Below are positions 25,870 to 34,264 of a stretch of DNA of 51,812 nt, one piece after another. The notes below the pieces were generated by a model. The model did no database searches. It saw only the letters and a program-made list of their open reading frames with translations, and had not been told where the DNA came from. The DNA is from JBDZUZ01 sp040255445 (GTDB lineage: Bacteria; Planctomycetota; Phycisphaerae; Phycisphaerales; UBA1924), in the NCBI GenBank assembly GCA_040255445.1, contig JBDZUZ010000010.1, forward strand, positions 1 through 51,812, read 5' to 3'. The first letter of the stretch is position 1, and each line of letters begins with the position of its first letter. Both the position numbers and the translations under genes were made by a program.

Positions 25870-26361
25870 TCAATCGCCGCCGTCACCGCCGCCATCGCAA
25901 CCACCATCGCTCTCCCATCCGCCCCAGCCGCCAACTCCGCCGTGATCGCCATCGCCCAAACCAAAGTTCTCGTTGGGCAGGACCGCAAGCACCGTTGAGA
26001 TGAGGACCGCGCATGTTAACGAGGTCATGAGGACGAGGGTGGGCGTGATGCCCGCGGGCTCCCAGTCGTCGTCCTCGCCCTCGCCCGAAGCAAGAAGCGA
26101 CATGAAGCCCACGGCGAAGGCGGTGATGAATACCACCCCGAGGATCGCCACCGCTATCGCCGAGCCGCTCGTGAGCGAACTGGTGCGTTCATCGCGCACG
26201 CGAAACGCCTGCCCGATGAAGCCGCTCACAAGGATGGACGTGACGATGAGCACCGCGCCGAACTCAGATGCGGGTCCGCTTTCGCCGCCCATCGCGAGCC
26301 ACACTGTCCCGACATAGAGAGCCGCGGTGAGCGCGGCGAGCACGGCACGCTTCTTCTTCAT
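25870..26361 (-). CDS. Small membrane protein with Gly/Asp-rich tail
   Basis: A 163-aa protein with four predicted membrane helices (near residues 7-25, 35-52, 68-92 and 107-127). Between helices 3 and 4 is a short acidic loop (GEGEDDDWEP). The last about 30 residues are Gly/Asp-rich (GDGDHGGVGGWGGWESDGGC), a low-complexity tail on the cytoplasmic or periplasmic side. No family recognised. It begins 12 bp after the gamma-glutamyltransferase stop and is presumably translated from the same mRNA. Confidence 0.7.
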   Translation of the reverse strand: MKKKRAVLAALTAALYVGTVWLAMGGESGPASEFGAVLIVTSILVSGFIGQAFRVRDERTSSLTSGSAIAVAILGVVFITAFAVGFMSLLASGEGEDDDWEPAGITPTLVLMTSLTCAVLISTVLAVLPNENFGLGDGDHGGVGGWGGWESDGGCDGGGDGGD

Positions 26362-26373
26362 GCGTTCGTCCCG

Positions 26374-28095
<1,722 letters not shown>

Positions 28096-28101
28096 CGGGG
28101 C

Positions 28102-28107
28102 AGCCTA
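28102..28107 (-). promoter_or_regulatory. Putative -10 box, leaderless-type start of ggt
   Basis: TAGGCT (minus strand), 6 nt before ATG 28095, no SD. It is read divergently from the thiC riboswitch. Confidence 0.4.
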
Positions 28108-28140
28108 CCGCAAACGGGGGCGGGCGCCGCGGCCTGAGTG

Positions 28141-28176
28141 GGGGCCAATGTGCAAGCCAATGTGGGGGCCAATGTG
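28141..28176 (+). repeat. Three 12-bp tandem repeats upstream of TPP riboswitch
   Basis: GGGGCCAATGTG, CAAGCCAATGTG, GGGGCCAATGTG stand head to tail, ending 14 bp before the thiC -10 candidate. One 12-bp unit is slightly more than one helical turn, so they could be repeated binding sites on one DNA face; they could equally be slippage products. Confidence 0.7.
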
Positions 28177-28190
28177 GGGGGCGGGGCCGC

Positions 28191-28196
28191 TACCAT
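28191..28196 (+). promoter_or_regulatory. Candidate -10 box for thiC
   Basis: TACCAT ends 8-9 nt before the 5' strand of the riboswitch P1 stem, so the transcript would start almost exactly where the aptamer begins. No convincing -35 box; the 12-bp repeats occupy that region. Confidence 0.4.
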
Positions 28197-28204
28197 CCGG
28201 CATT

Positions 28205-28284
28205 CGCTCGGGGCGCGGCCGCGTCATGGCCGCTGAGATGCACCCGTTGAACCTGACCCGGTTCGCACCGGCGGAGGGAAAGCG
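28205..28284 (+). promoter_or_regulatory. TPP riboswitch (THI element) controlling thiC
   Basis: The conserved core is intact: CTCGGGGCGC at the 5' side, GCTGAGATG, ACCCGTTGAACCTGACCCGG, the variant P4/P5 loop GGTTCGCACC, and CGGCGGAGGGAAAG at the 3' side. CGCT (28205-28208) pairs with AGCG (28281-28284) to close P1. The purine-rich GGAGGG that should act as the thiC ribosome site is inside the 3' aptamer strand, 9-10 nt before the ATG, so thiamine pyrophosphate binding should block translation initiation directly. No separate terminator hairpin fits in the 3 nt left. Confidence 0.95.
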
Positions 28285-28287
28285 CTC

Positions 28288-30291
28288 ATGACCACGCTCA
28301 ACCGACTCACCCCCCCGATGCACGGCGCCCGCAACCCCGGGCACGATGCCAGCGTCACCACGCCCGGCTCCTTCGCGCTCGCCCCCGATGTCGGCGGGCC
28401 GCGGATGTTCGCTTCGCCCGATACGCCGGGGATGCCCCAGCCCAGCGAGAAGACCGCGTGGGATTTCCTGCCCGATGGCTGGACCGTCGAGAGCAGCGAT
28501 GTGCCGCTGCCGAACGCCGCGGCGTCCTCACCTTGCGGTGCCTGCGAGTGCGTCACCTTCACTACCGCCCGCGGCGGGCACCGCCGCGTCACATACCCCG
28601 CCGGGTTCTCGCCCATCACCCAGCTCGAGTCAGCGCGTCTCGGCATCATCACGCCGCAGATGCGCCGCGTCGCCGAGCGCGAGCCGCACTTCGGATCGCT
28701 GTACCCGGGCAAGGCCGCCGAGGCGGTGCGCGATGAGGTCGCCGCGGGTCGCCTCGTCATCCCCGCGAACATCAACCACCTGGCGCACAAGCTCGACCCC
28801 ATGGCGATCGGCCGCGCTAGCCGCACCAAGGTCAACGCCAACATGGGCGCTTCGCCGGTGTCATCGGGCACCGATGAAGAAGTCGAGAAGCTCAAGTGGG
28901 CGGAAAAGTGGGGCGCGGACACGGTCATGGATCTCTCGACCGGCGGCGATCTCGACGCCTGCCGCGCTGCGATCATCCGGAACGCGACCGTCCCCATCGG
29001 CACCGTGCCGATCTACTCGATGATCATCGGGAAGAAGATCGAGGACCTCGACTGGGCCACGATCGAGGCCTCGCTGCACCACCAGGTGAAGCAGGGCGTT
29101 GATTACTTCACGATCCACGCCGGCGTCCGCCGCGGCCACCTCAAGCACGTCAAGAACCGCCTGATCGGCATCGTCAGCCGCGGCGGGTCGCTGCTGGCCA
29201 AGTGGATGCTCGTCCACAATCAAGAGAACATCATGTACACGCGGTGGGAGGACATCTGCGACATCCTCCGCCAGTACGACGTCACGTTCTCGATCGGTGA
29301 TGGGCTGCGCCCGGGCGGCCTCGCCGATGCGACCGATGCCGCGCAGATCGCCGAGCTCGAGACCCTCGGCGAGCTCACCGAGCGGGCGTGGCGCAAGGGT
29401 GTGCAGGTCATGATCGAGGGCCCCGGCCATGTGCCCTTCGACCAGATCGAGTGGAACGCCAAGATCCAGCGGACGCTCTGCCACGGCGCGCCGTTCTATG
29501 TGCTCGGCCCCCTCGTGACGGACATGTTCCCAGGGTACGACCACATCACCAGCTGCATCGGCGCCACCGCGATGGCGTACCACGGCGCGGCGATGCTCTG
29601 CTATGTGACGCCCAAGGAGCACCTGGGCCTGCCGAAGAAGGACGATGTCAAGCAGGGCTGCATCGCGTACAAGATCGCCGCGCACGCGGCGGATGTGGCG
29701 CTGGGCATCCCCGGCACCCGCGACCGCGACGACGAGCTCACCAAGGCCCGCGCTGCGCTCAACTGGGAGAAACACTTCGAACTCTCCTTCGACCCCGACA
29801 CCGCGCGGGCATACCACGATGAAGACCTCGATGTCGACACCGACTTCTGCGCGATGTGCGGGCACGACTGGTGCAGCGTCCGCATCAGCAAGGAGATCCA
29901 GGAGTTCGCCAGCGGCAAGGCCGAGGGCTTCGAACGGCTCGGCGCCAACGGCCGCGCCGGCGCCCCGGTCAAGTCCGCCGCGCTGACCGCCGAGCAGCAG
30001 GAAATCCTCGCGAAACGAGGCGTGCTGAGCCCGGAAGAGATCCACAAGCTGGCGAGCAAGACGCGGAAAGCCATGGGGAAAGGCACAGAGGCACAAAGGC
30101 ACAGAGGCACAGAGGGGGAAGACGGGGACGCCGCTGACGCGGCGGCGGATTCCAAGCTTTCGTGCCACAGTGATTACGTTGACCCCGAGACCGCGAAGAA
30201 CCTGCAGAAGCAGAAGGCGGGCGGGGAGGTGCTGGTGCAGGTCGATGTGCGGCCGGCGCTGGGGATTCGGAAAGAGGATCGGGTGGTGTAA
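28288..30291 (+). CDS. thiC: Phosphomethylpyrimidine synthase ThiC
   Basis: A 667-aa radical-SAM enzyme converting AIR to HMP-phosphate in thiamine synthesis. It has the N-terminal ThiC-associated region, the core PANINHLAHKLDPMAIGR, VNANMGASPVSSGTDEEVEK, IEGPGHVPFDQIE and HEDLDVDT-like segments, and the C-terminal 4Fe-4S motif CAMCGHDWC (CX2CX4C, about residues 521-529). Control is by the TPP riboswitch directly upstream. Odd: the C-terminal tail holds an in-frame low-complexity stretch (GTEAQRHRGTEGEDGDAADA, about 600-620) encoded by 8-bp tandem repeats, between the end of the enzyme core and a tail CHSDYVDPETAKNLQ. The core looks complete, so activity is expected. Confidence 0.97.
   Translation: MTTLNRLTPPMHGARNPGHDASVTTPGSFALAPDVGGPRMFASPDTPGMPQPSEKTAWDFLPDGWTVESSDVPLPNAAASSPCGACECVTFTTARGGHRRVTYPAGFSPITQLESARLGIITPQMRRVAEREPHFGSLYPGKAAEAVRDEVAAGRLVIPANINHLAHKLDPMAIGRASRTKVNANMGASPVSSGTDEEVEKLKWAEKWGADTVMDLSTGGDLDACRAAIIRNATVPIGTVPIYSMIIGKKIEDLDWATIEASLHHQVKQGVDYFTIHAGVRRGHLKHVKNRLIGIVSRGGSLLAKWMLVHNQENIMYTRWEDICDILRQYDVTFSIGDGLRPGGLADATDAAQIAELETLGELTERAWRKGVQVMIEGPGHVPFDQIEWNAKIQRTLCHGAPFYVLGPLVTDMFPGYDHITSCIGATAMAYHGAAMLCYVTPKEHLGLPKKDDVKQGCIAYKIAAHAADVALGIPGTRDRDDELTKARAALNWEKHFELSFDPDTARAYHDEDLDVDTDFCAMCGHDWCSVRISKEIQEFASGKAEGFERLGANGRAGAPVKSAALTAEQQEILAKRGVLSPEEIHKLASKTRKAMGKGTEAQRHRGTEGEDGDAADAAADSKLSCHSDYVDPETAKNLQKQKAGGEVLVQVDVRPALGIRKEDRVV
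30081..30112 (+). repeat. Four 8-bp tandem repeats inside the thiC 3' end
   Basis: AGGCACAG, AGGCACAA, AGGCACAG, AGGCACAG in direct succession, followed by AGGGGGAA. The unit length is not a multiple of three, so loss or gain of one unit would shift the frame of the ThiC tail. The encoded AQRHRGTE-type peptide is a known product of such repeats in other genomes (from memory, not searched). Confidence 0.85.
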
Positions 30292-30297
30292 CGCCTT

Positions 30298-30362
30298 CCG
30301 TGGCATCGGCGTCCCATCCAACCGTGGCATCGACTTCCAGTCGATGTTTCGGGCGCAGCCCG
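30298..30362 (+). repeat. Palindromic intergenic repeat, one decayed and one full copy
   Basis: Two units begin with CCGTGGCATCG: a partial one (30298-30321) and a full one (30322-30362) whose hairpin CATCGACT-TCC-AGTCGATG lies at 30328-30346 and is followed by TTTCGGGCGCAGCCCG. The same element is found at 42854-42893 with compensating stem changes. It resembles REP-type elements dispersed in planctomycete genomes. It sits just after thiC. Confidence 0.75.
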
Positions 30363-30477
30363 AACCGGATGTGCAAGTGCTCCCGCCACCCCGGATCTCC
30401 CCAGTCGCGATGGGCGCTGGATCGCTGTATTCTTCGGTGACTCGTCCGACCTCCTGGGAACGATCAAGAGCCTCGCT

Positions 30478-31077
30478 GTGATCAAATCGATCCGCAAAAT
30501 CTTCGACAGCATGACACGAAGCCGCGGTGCAGCGCAACGCGACGGGGACCTCTGGCTCGTCAAGCATGATCCGAAGGGCGAGTGGTTCTGCGACTGCGAC
30601 GAAGGCGTCGTGGATGCCTCGTACCACGACAAGGAGACGTCACCCATCGGCGGCACCGGCTGGCTGTTCGTGTGTAGTTCCTGCAATCGCGCCTTCATGG
30701 TTGCCCGCGCACAACGCATCGGCACCACCTTGGTCGAACTGGCGATGCAGCGCACGCCGAGAGTACAGAAGATCATGGACTGCCACGGAAATCGGACCGA
30801 TCGCACGTTGCTCGCGGGACCGGAGGATTGGCTGGCGAAAGTACGACCAATGGCAGCAGGTTTGGTCGAGGGACAGACGTATGTGTTCTTCGACGGCGTC
30901 GTGCTCCCCGCTCGACGTGGTCCTGTGAAGTTCAGCGGACTGTGGCGTGATCACGATCTCCCCGATCTCCCCCACTTCGATAGCTCGGATGCTCCGCCGA
31001 CAACTTCCTCAAGCTACTGGTGGCCCGCGGGCGAACTCGATGAGGCGGATGAGGCGACCGACGTTACTAGGCCTTGA
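30478..31077 (+). CDS. Hypothetical protein with CxC/CxxC putative metal site
   Basis: A 199-aa soluble protein starting at GTG (ATG 30511 is an alternative). It has FCDCDEG at about residues 37-43 and VCSSCNRAF at about 65-73, which together could bind Zn. The rest shows no known motif; the C-terminus is acidic and Ser/Thr-rich. TATTCT at 30428-30433 could be a -10 box, giving a leader of about 38 nt. It is the first gene after the palindromic repeat, and its codon use looks less GC-biased than thiC, consistent with acquired DNA. Followed 15 bp later by another unknown gene. Confidence 0.6.
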   Translation: MIKSIRKIFDSMTRSRGAAQRDGDLWLVKHDPKGEWFCDCDEGVVDASYHDKETSPIGGTGWLFVCSSCNRAFMVARAQRIGTTLVELAMQRTPRVQKIMDCHGNRTDRTLLAGPEDWLAKVRPMAAGLVEGQTYVFFDGVVLPARRGPVKFSGLWRDHDLPDLPHFDSSDAPPTTSSSYWWPAGELDEADEATDVTRP

Positions 31078-31092
31078 TGAACGGAGGCGCCA

Positions 31093-31506
31093 GTGATCCA
31101 CCACACCGCCTGGCCGCAAGTCTCGCCCCACCCCACCACCGGACACCTCGAAGTCTCCTTCGACGCCCCGCTCAACAAGGAGCAACGCGTCGACTGGCTC
31201 CGCGCCCGCGACTGGCTCGTCGCCAGCTTCGACATCTCGTTCACGAGCGCACGCGAGTACCCGACGTTCGAGTGGCACGCCACCTTCACCACCCGCGACG
31301 GCGCGGTGATCGCCCAGCTCGCGTGGTCCGACTTCCCCGATGAACTCCTCGTCCGCTCCGACTCCGAAGCGGGCGACCGCTTCATCGAAGCAATCGCGCA
31401 ACGGCTCCGCACCGAGCGACCAGACCTCGGAGAACTGAGCACCATGAGCGGAAAAGAGTGGCGACGCTGGATGGTCTCGCTCGGATCGCAGGACTACCCG
31501 AGTTAG
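31093..31506 (+). CDS. Hypothetical small soluble protein
   Basis: A 137-aa protein, GTG start with GGAGG 5 nt ahead. Mixed alpha/beta composition: EVSFDAPLNKEQRVDWLRAR, a Phe/Trp-rich middle (EYPTFEWHATFTTRDG) and a helical C-terminus ending in GKEWRRWMVSLG. No membrane or signal segment, and no family recognised. It follows the 199-aa gene by 15 bp and so shares its transcript. Being in the immunity-like island, it may be another small immunity-type protein, but that is context only. Confidence 0.6.
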   Translation: MIHHTAWPQVSPHPTTGHLEVSFDAPLNKEQRVDWLRARDWLVASFDISFTSAREYPTFEWHATFTTRDGAVIAQLAWSDFPDELLVRSDSEAGDRFIEAIAQRLRTERPDLGELSTMSGKEWRRWMVSLGSQDYPS

Positions 31507-31544
31507 CCCGCGCGACCCGCCGACGACACCGCCTGGAACGAGAA

Positions 31545-31580
31545 CGGGCCGCCCCGAACCCGGCGCGGCCCGCTTCTTTC
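31545..31580 (+). terminator. Intrinsic terminator after the 137-aa gene
   Basis: CGGGCCGC (31545-31552) pairs perfectly with GCGGCCCG (31565-31572) over a 12-nt loop, followed by CTTCTTTCC. It lies between convergent genes. Confidence 0.7.
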
Positions 31581-31631
31581 CTGTCTTCCACTCGAGCACC
31601 CGAGCACTTGACCACTCGAGCACTCTTCCCA

Positions 31632-32309
31632 TCACCGCCGCCGCCGCACCGACACCAGCCCCGCCACGCCCAACAGCGCAACCCCCGCAGGCGCCGGCAC
31701 CATCTCGTACTCGTACGTCAGCGTGACCGTGCCCGTCTGCGCCATCCGGCCGATCACGGCCTCGATGAACTGACCGCTCGCCGGCGGGATCACGAAGGCG
31801 TCGAACCAGCCATCCATGAAGCCCATCAGCGGCTGCGTGCCGTGGAAGTCGGGGAGCACGGCGGGGTCGATCGTCACCGTGTTGCTGAACGCATCGGAGA
31901 ACGTGAAGAGGTACGGCGTGCCCGGCTGGCCGCCGGCGCCCGCGCCCATGTCGCCGGTGATCCCATCGCGCCAGTTGCCGCCCAGGCCCTGCAGCAGTTC
32001 GAGGCCGTCATCGCCGCCGTTGAAGTACGCGATGATCGAGTGGCTCGCCTCCATCTCCCACTCGCCCGCGCCCACCGCGCCCTCGTACGTCTGCGCGCCG
32101 ACGGTCATCGACAGCTCGCCGTCGAAGCTCAGGTACACGTTGGTCAGCACCCGCGAGCCGTCCATGTCGTCGAACGGATTGAAGCTGAAGTGGTGCTGCA
32201 CCGGGTCATCGGTGCTCCACGCGTAGCTGAACGACTGGGTCTCCACATCCGCCGCGGCGAGCCCGGCGCTGAGGGCGATTGCGAGAACCGAAAGGGTGCT
32301 GGTCTTCAT
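31632..32309 (-). CDS. Secreted protein with PEP-CTERM-like (VPAPAG...RRRR) tail
   Basis: A 225-aa exported protein. GGAGGAGACAGAG precedes ATG 32309 and a signal peptide follows (STLSVLAIALSAGLAAA), so the longer upstream frame is rejected. The mature part is a beta-rich, acidic domain with no recognised enzyme motif (QSFSYAWSTDD, GTVTLTYEYEM). The tail VPAPAGVALLGVAGLVSVRRRR is the tripartite sorting signal handled by an exosortase-type system, with Pro-Ala-Pro in place of Pro-Glu-Pro. Likely a surface or matrix protein. It is divergent from the 431-aa unknown gene across an AT-rich dyad. Confidence 0.8.
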   Translation of the reverse strand: MKTSTLSVLAIALSAGLAAADVETQSFSYAWSTDDPVQHHFSFNPFDDMDGSRVLTNVYLSFDGELSMTVGAQTYEGAVGAGEWEMEASHSIIAYFNGGDDGLELLQGLGGNWRDGITGDMGAGAGGQPGTPYLFTFSDAFSNTVTIDPAVLPDFHGTQPLMGFMDGWFDAFVIPPASGQFIEAVIGRMAQTGTVTLTYEYEMVPAPAGVALLGVAGLVSVRRRR

Positions 32310-32407
32310 CTCTGTCTCCTCCGAGTCTGTGGTCCGCCGCGCCCCACCCGGGCCGCGGCGGCGATCGTTCCGAAGGCAGCATGCCCCCGGTTCCTGGCAC
32401 CGCACAG

Positions 32408-32423
32408 AAATCTGTAGAGATTT
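32408..32423. promoter_or_regulatory. AT-rich inverted repeat between divergent genes, possible operator
   Basis: AAATCT-GTAG-AGATTT is a perfect 6-bp dyad in the most AT-rich stretch of the 159-bp gap between the PAP-CTERM gene (start 32309) and the 431-aa gene (start 32469). An AT-rich palindrome in GC-rich surroundings is a typical operator shape. The rightward gene has a possible helix-turn-helix, so autoregulation is conceivable. Confidence 0.4.
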
Positions 32424-32455
32424 TGTCAGAGCAATCTCCCGCAGACTTCCCGCGA

Positions 32456-32461
32456 TACGAT
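32456..32461 (+). promoter_or_regulatory. Putative -10 box, leaderless-type start of 431-aa gene
   Basis: TACGAT ends 7 nt before ATG 32469 with no SD. An ATG at 32460 overlaps the hexamer, which is why I prefer 32469. Confidence 0.4.
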
Positions 32462-32468
32462 GCTCATC

Positions 32469-33764
32469 ATGGGCCCTGATCGCACAGATTCCAGCACAAC
32501 TCTGAGAACACCCCCCGCTCCGGTTATCAGCCCCGTCGACGGGGCCCCCGACCGGGCCGCCTTCGCCGAGACCGCCGCGGCACGCCTTCGCGAGGCCCAG
32601 GCCGCGATGACCGACCTCCTCGCCGGGGTCGGGCTGTCGGGGGCTCGGGCCATCGACTTCGGCCGCCGGCTCGGGCTCGACAAGACCCTGGCCTGGCGCA
32701 TCGCGCGGTTCATCGAGGGGACCGATCCAGTCGAGGCAGCGCGGCATCTGCCCGGCGCGGCGGGGGTGGAGATCGTGATCAAGGCCGCGGCGGCGCAGGG
32801 CGCTGCGGCCGCGCGGATCGATGCGGTGCGCGAGGCCGACCAGCGGCTGCGCGAGTTCGTCGGGCGGCACGCGGGGGATCGACGGTCGTTCGAGGCGATG
32901 CTCTCGGGCGCAGTGCCCGATGAACGCATCCTCTTAGAAGAGCGGCGGGCGCACTACCGGGCGGGGTCGGCGATCTGGGGTGTGCGGGCGCGGGTGCAGG
33001 TGTTGATGCTCGCGCTGCGGCCCTCCCCCACTGATGACGGCATGCTCGACCTCGTGCAGCTCGGCGGGCTGGTTGAGCTCGAACGCCTGCGGCCGGATGT
33101 GCCGTGGATCGTGCGGCGGCTGCGGGCTTCGGCGCGGGATGATTCAAAGACGCTGATCCGGATGCAGCGCGAGCCGCTCGATGCTGGTGGCGGTGATGAC
33201 AGCGCCGCCGCTTCATCCCTCGTCGCCGAGTATTGCTCACAGCCGCTCCCATCGATGCGCCGGTTCGAGGGCGACAACGGTTGGCTCTACGACGAGATCG
33301 CGCCGGGGCCGGTCGGCCGCCGCAGCGCGGTCACCTGCATCATGGGCGAGATCTATCGCGCAGCGCTCCCCGCCCGCCGCGGCCCGGACAACACCGTCGG
33401 CCGCTACACGCTCACGGTGCGCACGCCCGTCGAGTGCGTGCTCTTCGATCTCCTGGTGCACCGCAGCCTGTCACATTTCGGCCCAGCGCGGCTGTCGGTC
33501 GCTGGGCTGATCGAGGACCGGCCGCGGGGAGCGCCCGAGGTCGCGGGCGGTTTGCTGCTGCCGCCGACCGATGCTCAGCGCCTGGGCACGCCGCCGGTCG
33601 TCCAGACGCCGCGGCTCGCGGCGTACCCGGCGATGGTGGCGGGCGCGCTCCGCCGCGCCGGCTGGGGCGGGGCGGAGGAGTTCGTGGGGTATCGGGCGGA
33701 GATGGAGTACCCGCCGGCGCCGTGTGATCTGGTGATGGAGTGTGGGATCGGAGAGCACGCATGA
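32469..33764 (+). CDS. Hypothetical protein with possible N-terminal helix-turn-helix
   Basis: A 431-aa soluble protein of unknown family. After a polar Pro/Ser-rich leader, residues about 50-80 (ARAIDFGRRLGLDKTLAWRI) read like a helix-turn-helix, a shape common in Phycisphaerae-type regulators. The middle and C-terminal parts are mixed alpha/beta with no membrane segments or signal peptide (AVTCIMGEIYRAALPARRGP; VRTPVECVLFDLLVHRSLSH). Its last codons overlap the start of the WapI-like gene (ATGA at 33761-33764), so the two are translationally coupled and probably work together. A role as regulator or partner of the immunity-like protein is possible; nothing in sequence fixes it. Confidence 0.65.
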   Translation: MGPDRTDSSTTLRTPPAPVISPVDGAPDRAAFAETAAARLREAQAAMTDLLAGVGLSGARAIDFGRRLGLDKTLAWRIARFIEGTDPVEAARHLPGAAGVEIVIKAAAAQGAAAARIDAVREADQRLREFVGRHAGDRRSFEAMLSGAVPDERILLEERRAHYRAGSAIWGVRARVQVLMLALRPSPTDDGMLDLVQLGGLVELERLRPDVPWIVRRLRASARDDSKTLIRMQREPLDAGGGDDSAAASSLVAEYCSQPLPSMRRFEGDNGWLYDEIAPGPVGRRSAVTCIMGEIYRAALPARRGPDNTVGRYTLTVRTPVECVLFDLLVHRSLSHFGPARLSVAGLIEDRPRGAPEVAGGLLLPPTDAQRLGTPPVVQTPRLAAYPAMVAGALRRAGWGGAEEFVGYRAEMEYPPAPCDLVMECGIGEHA

Positions 33765-34240
33765 CGGCCAGCGGGGCCGATTCAGAACCAATCTACCTGG
33801 GCACATCGGGCTGTGACCGATTGTCCATCCGCATCGTCGGCTACGAGTTCCCTGGCGATCGCGAGCCCGGGGGCATCAACAGCAACTGGCTCATGATCCG
33901 CGGCGACATCGAGCGGGCCGACACGCGTTGGTCTTTCACCGATCCATCGCTCACAACCGTAGAGTTGGCGGAGTTGATCCAGTGGCTGCGCGAGTTGCCG
34001 CGGCCGACACTCGAACGAATCCGATTCCTCGAACCGCTCTTCGCCTTCTCTGTCGCGGAGCGGGACGAAGATGCCTGGACGGTCGTCGCGGAACTCCGCG
34101 CCGAGGCCGTGCCGCGTGCCCTCCGTGCGGAGGACGATTGGAACGAGGGCATCCGGCTGAGTTTGGAGGTAACTCCGCGGAACCGCGACCGGGTGGTGGA
34201 AGCTCTGGAAGCGGATCTGCGGCGGTTCCCGGCGCGGTAG
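33761..34240 (+). CDS. WapI-family immunity-like protein
   Basis: A 159-aa protein. ATG 33761 overlaps the previous stop (ATGA). The sequence fits the WapI-type immunity fold: IRIVGYEFPG at the N-terminus, NSNWLMIRGDIE, a Trp-containing strand (RWSFTDPSLTTVELAELIQW), RFLEPLFAFSV, then an acidic strand and the terminal RFPAR. The family neutralises contact-dependent toxins such as Bacillus WapA. A second copy forms the first half of the protein at 41878-42846, with the same order of motifs and the same FPxR end. No cognate toxin is seen here. Family call is from remembered motif pattern. Confidence 0.7.
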   Translation: MTASGADSEPIYLGTSGCDRLSIRIVGYEFPGDREPGGINSNWLMIRGDIERADTRWSFTDPSLTTVELAELIQWLRELPRPTLERIRFLEPLFAFSVAERDEDAWTVVAELRAEAVPRALRAEDDWNEGIRLSLEVTPRNRDRVVEALEADLRRFPAR

Positions 34241-34251
34241 CTTGCGGAATG

Positions 34252-34257
34252 TACACT
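34252..34257 (+). promoter_or_regulatory. Putative -10 box, leaderless-type start of first 491-aa paralog
   Basis: TACACT (34252-34257), 7 nt before ATG 34265, no SD. TACACT recurs unchanged before 39432, 46734 and 48064. Confidence 0.5.
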
Positions 34258-34264
34258 GCCCGGC

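Noticed and set aside
28261..28270. GGTTCGCACC resembling a tRNA T-loop
   Set aside because: It is the P4/P5 loop of the TPP riboswitch; no acceptor or anticodon arms surround it.
30298..30362. Possible CRISPR-like repeat units
   Set aside because: Only two adjacent units, one decayed, with no regular spacers and no cas genes; better explained as a REP-type palindrome.
28861..30627. A 588-codon minus-strand frame opposite thiC
   Set aside because: thiC and its riboswitch are certain; the antisense frame runs through them and into the repeat element.
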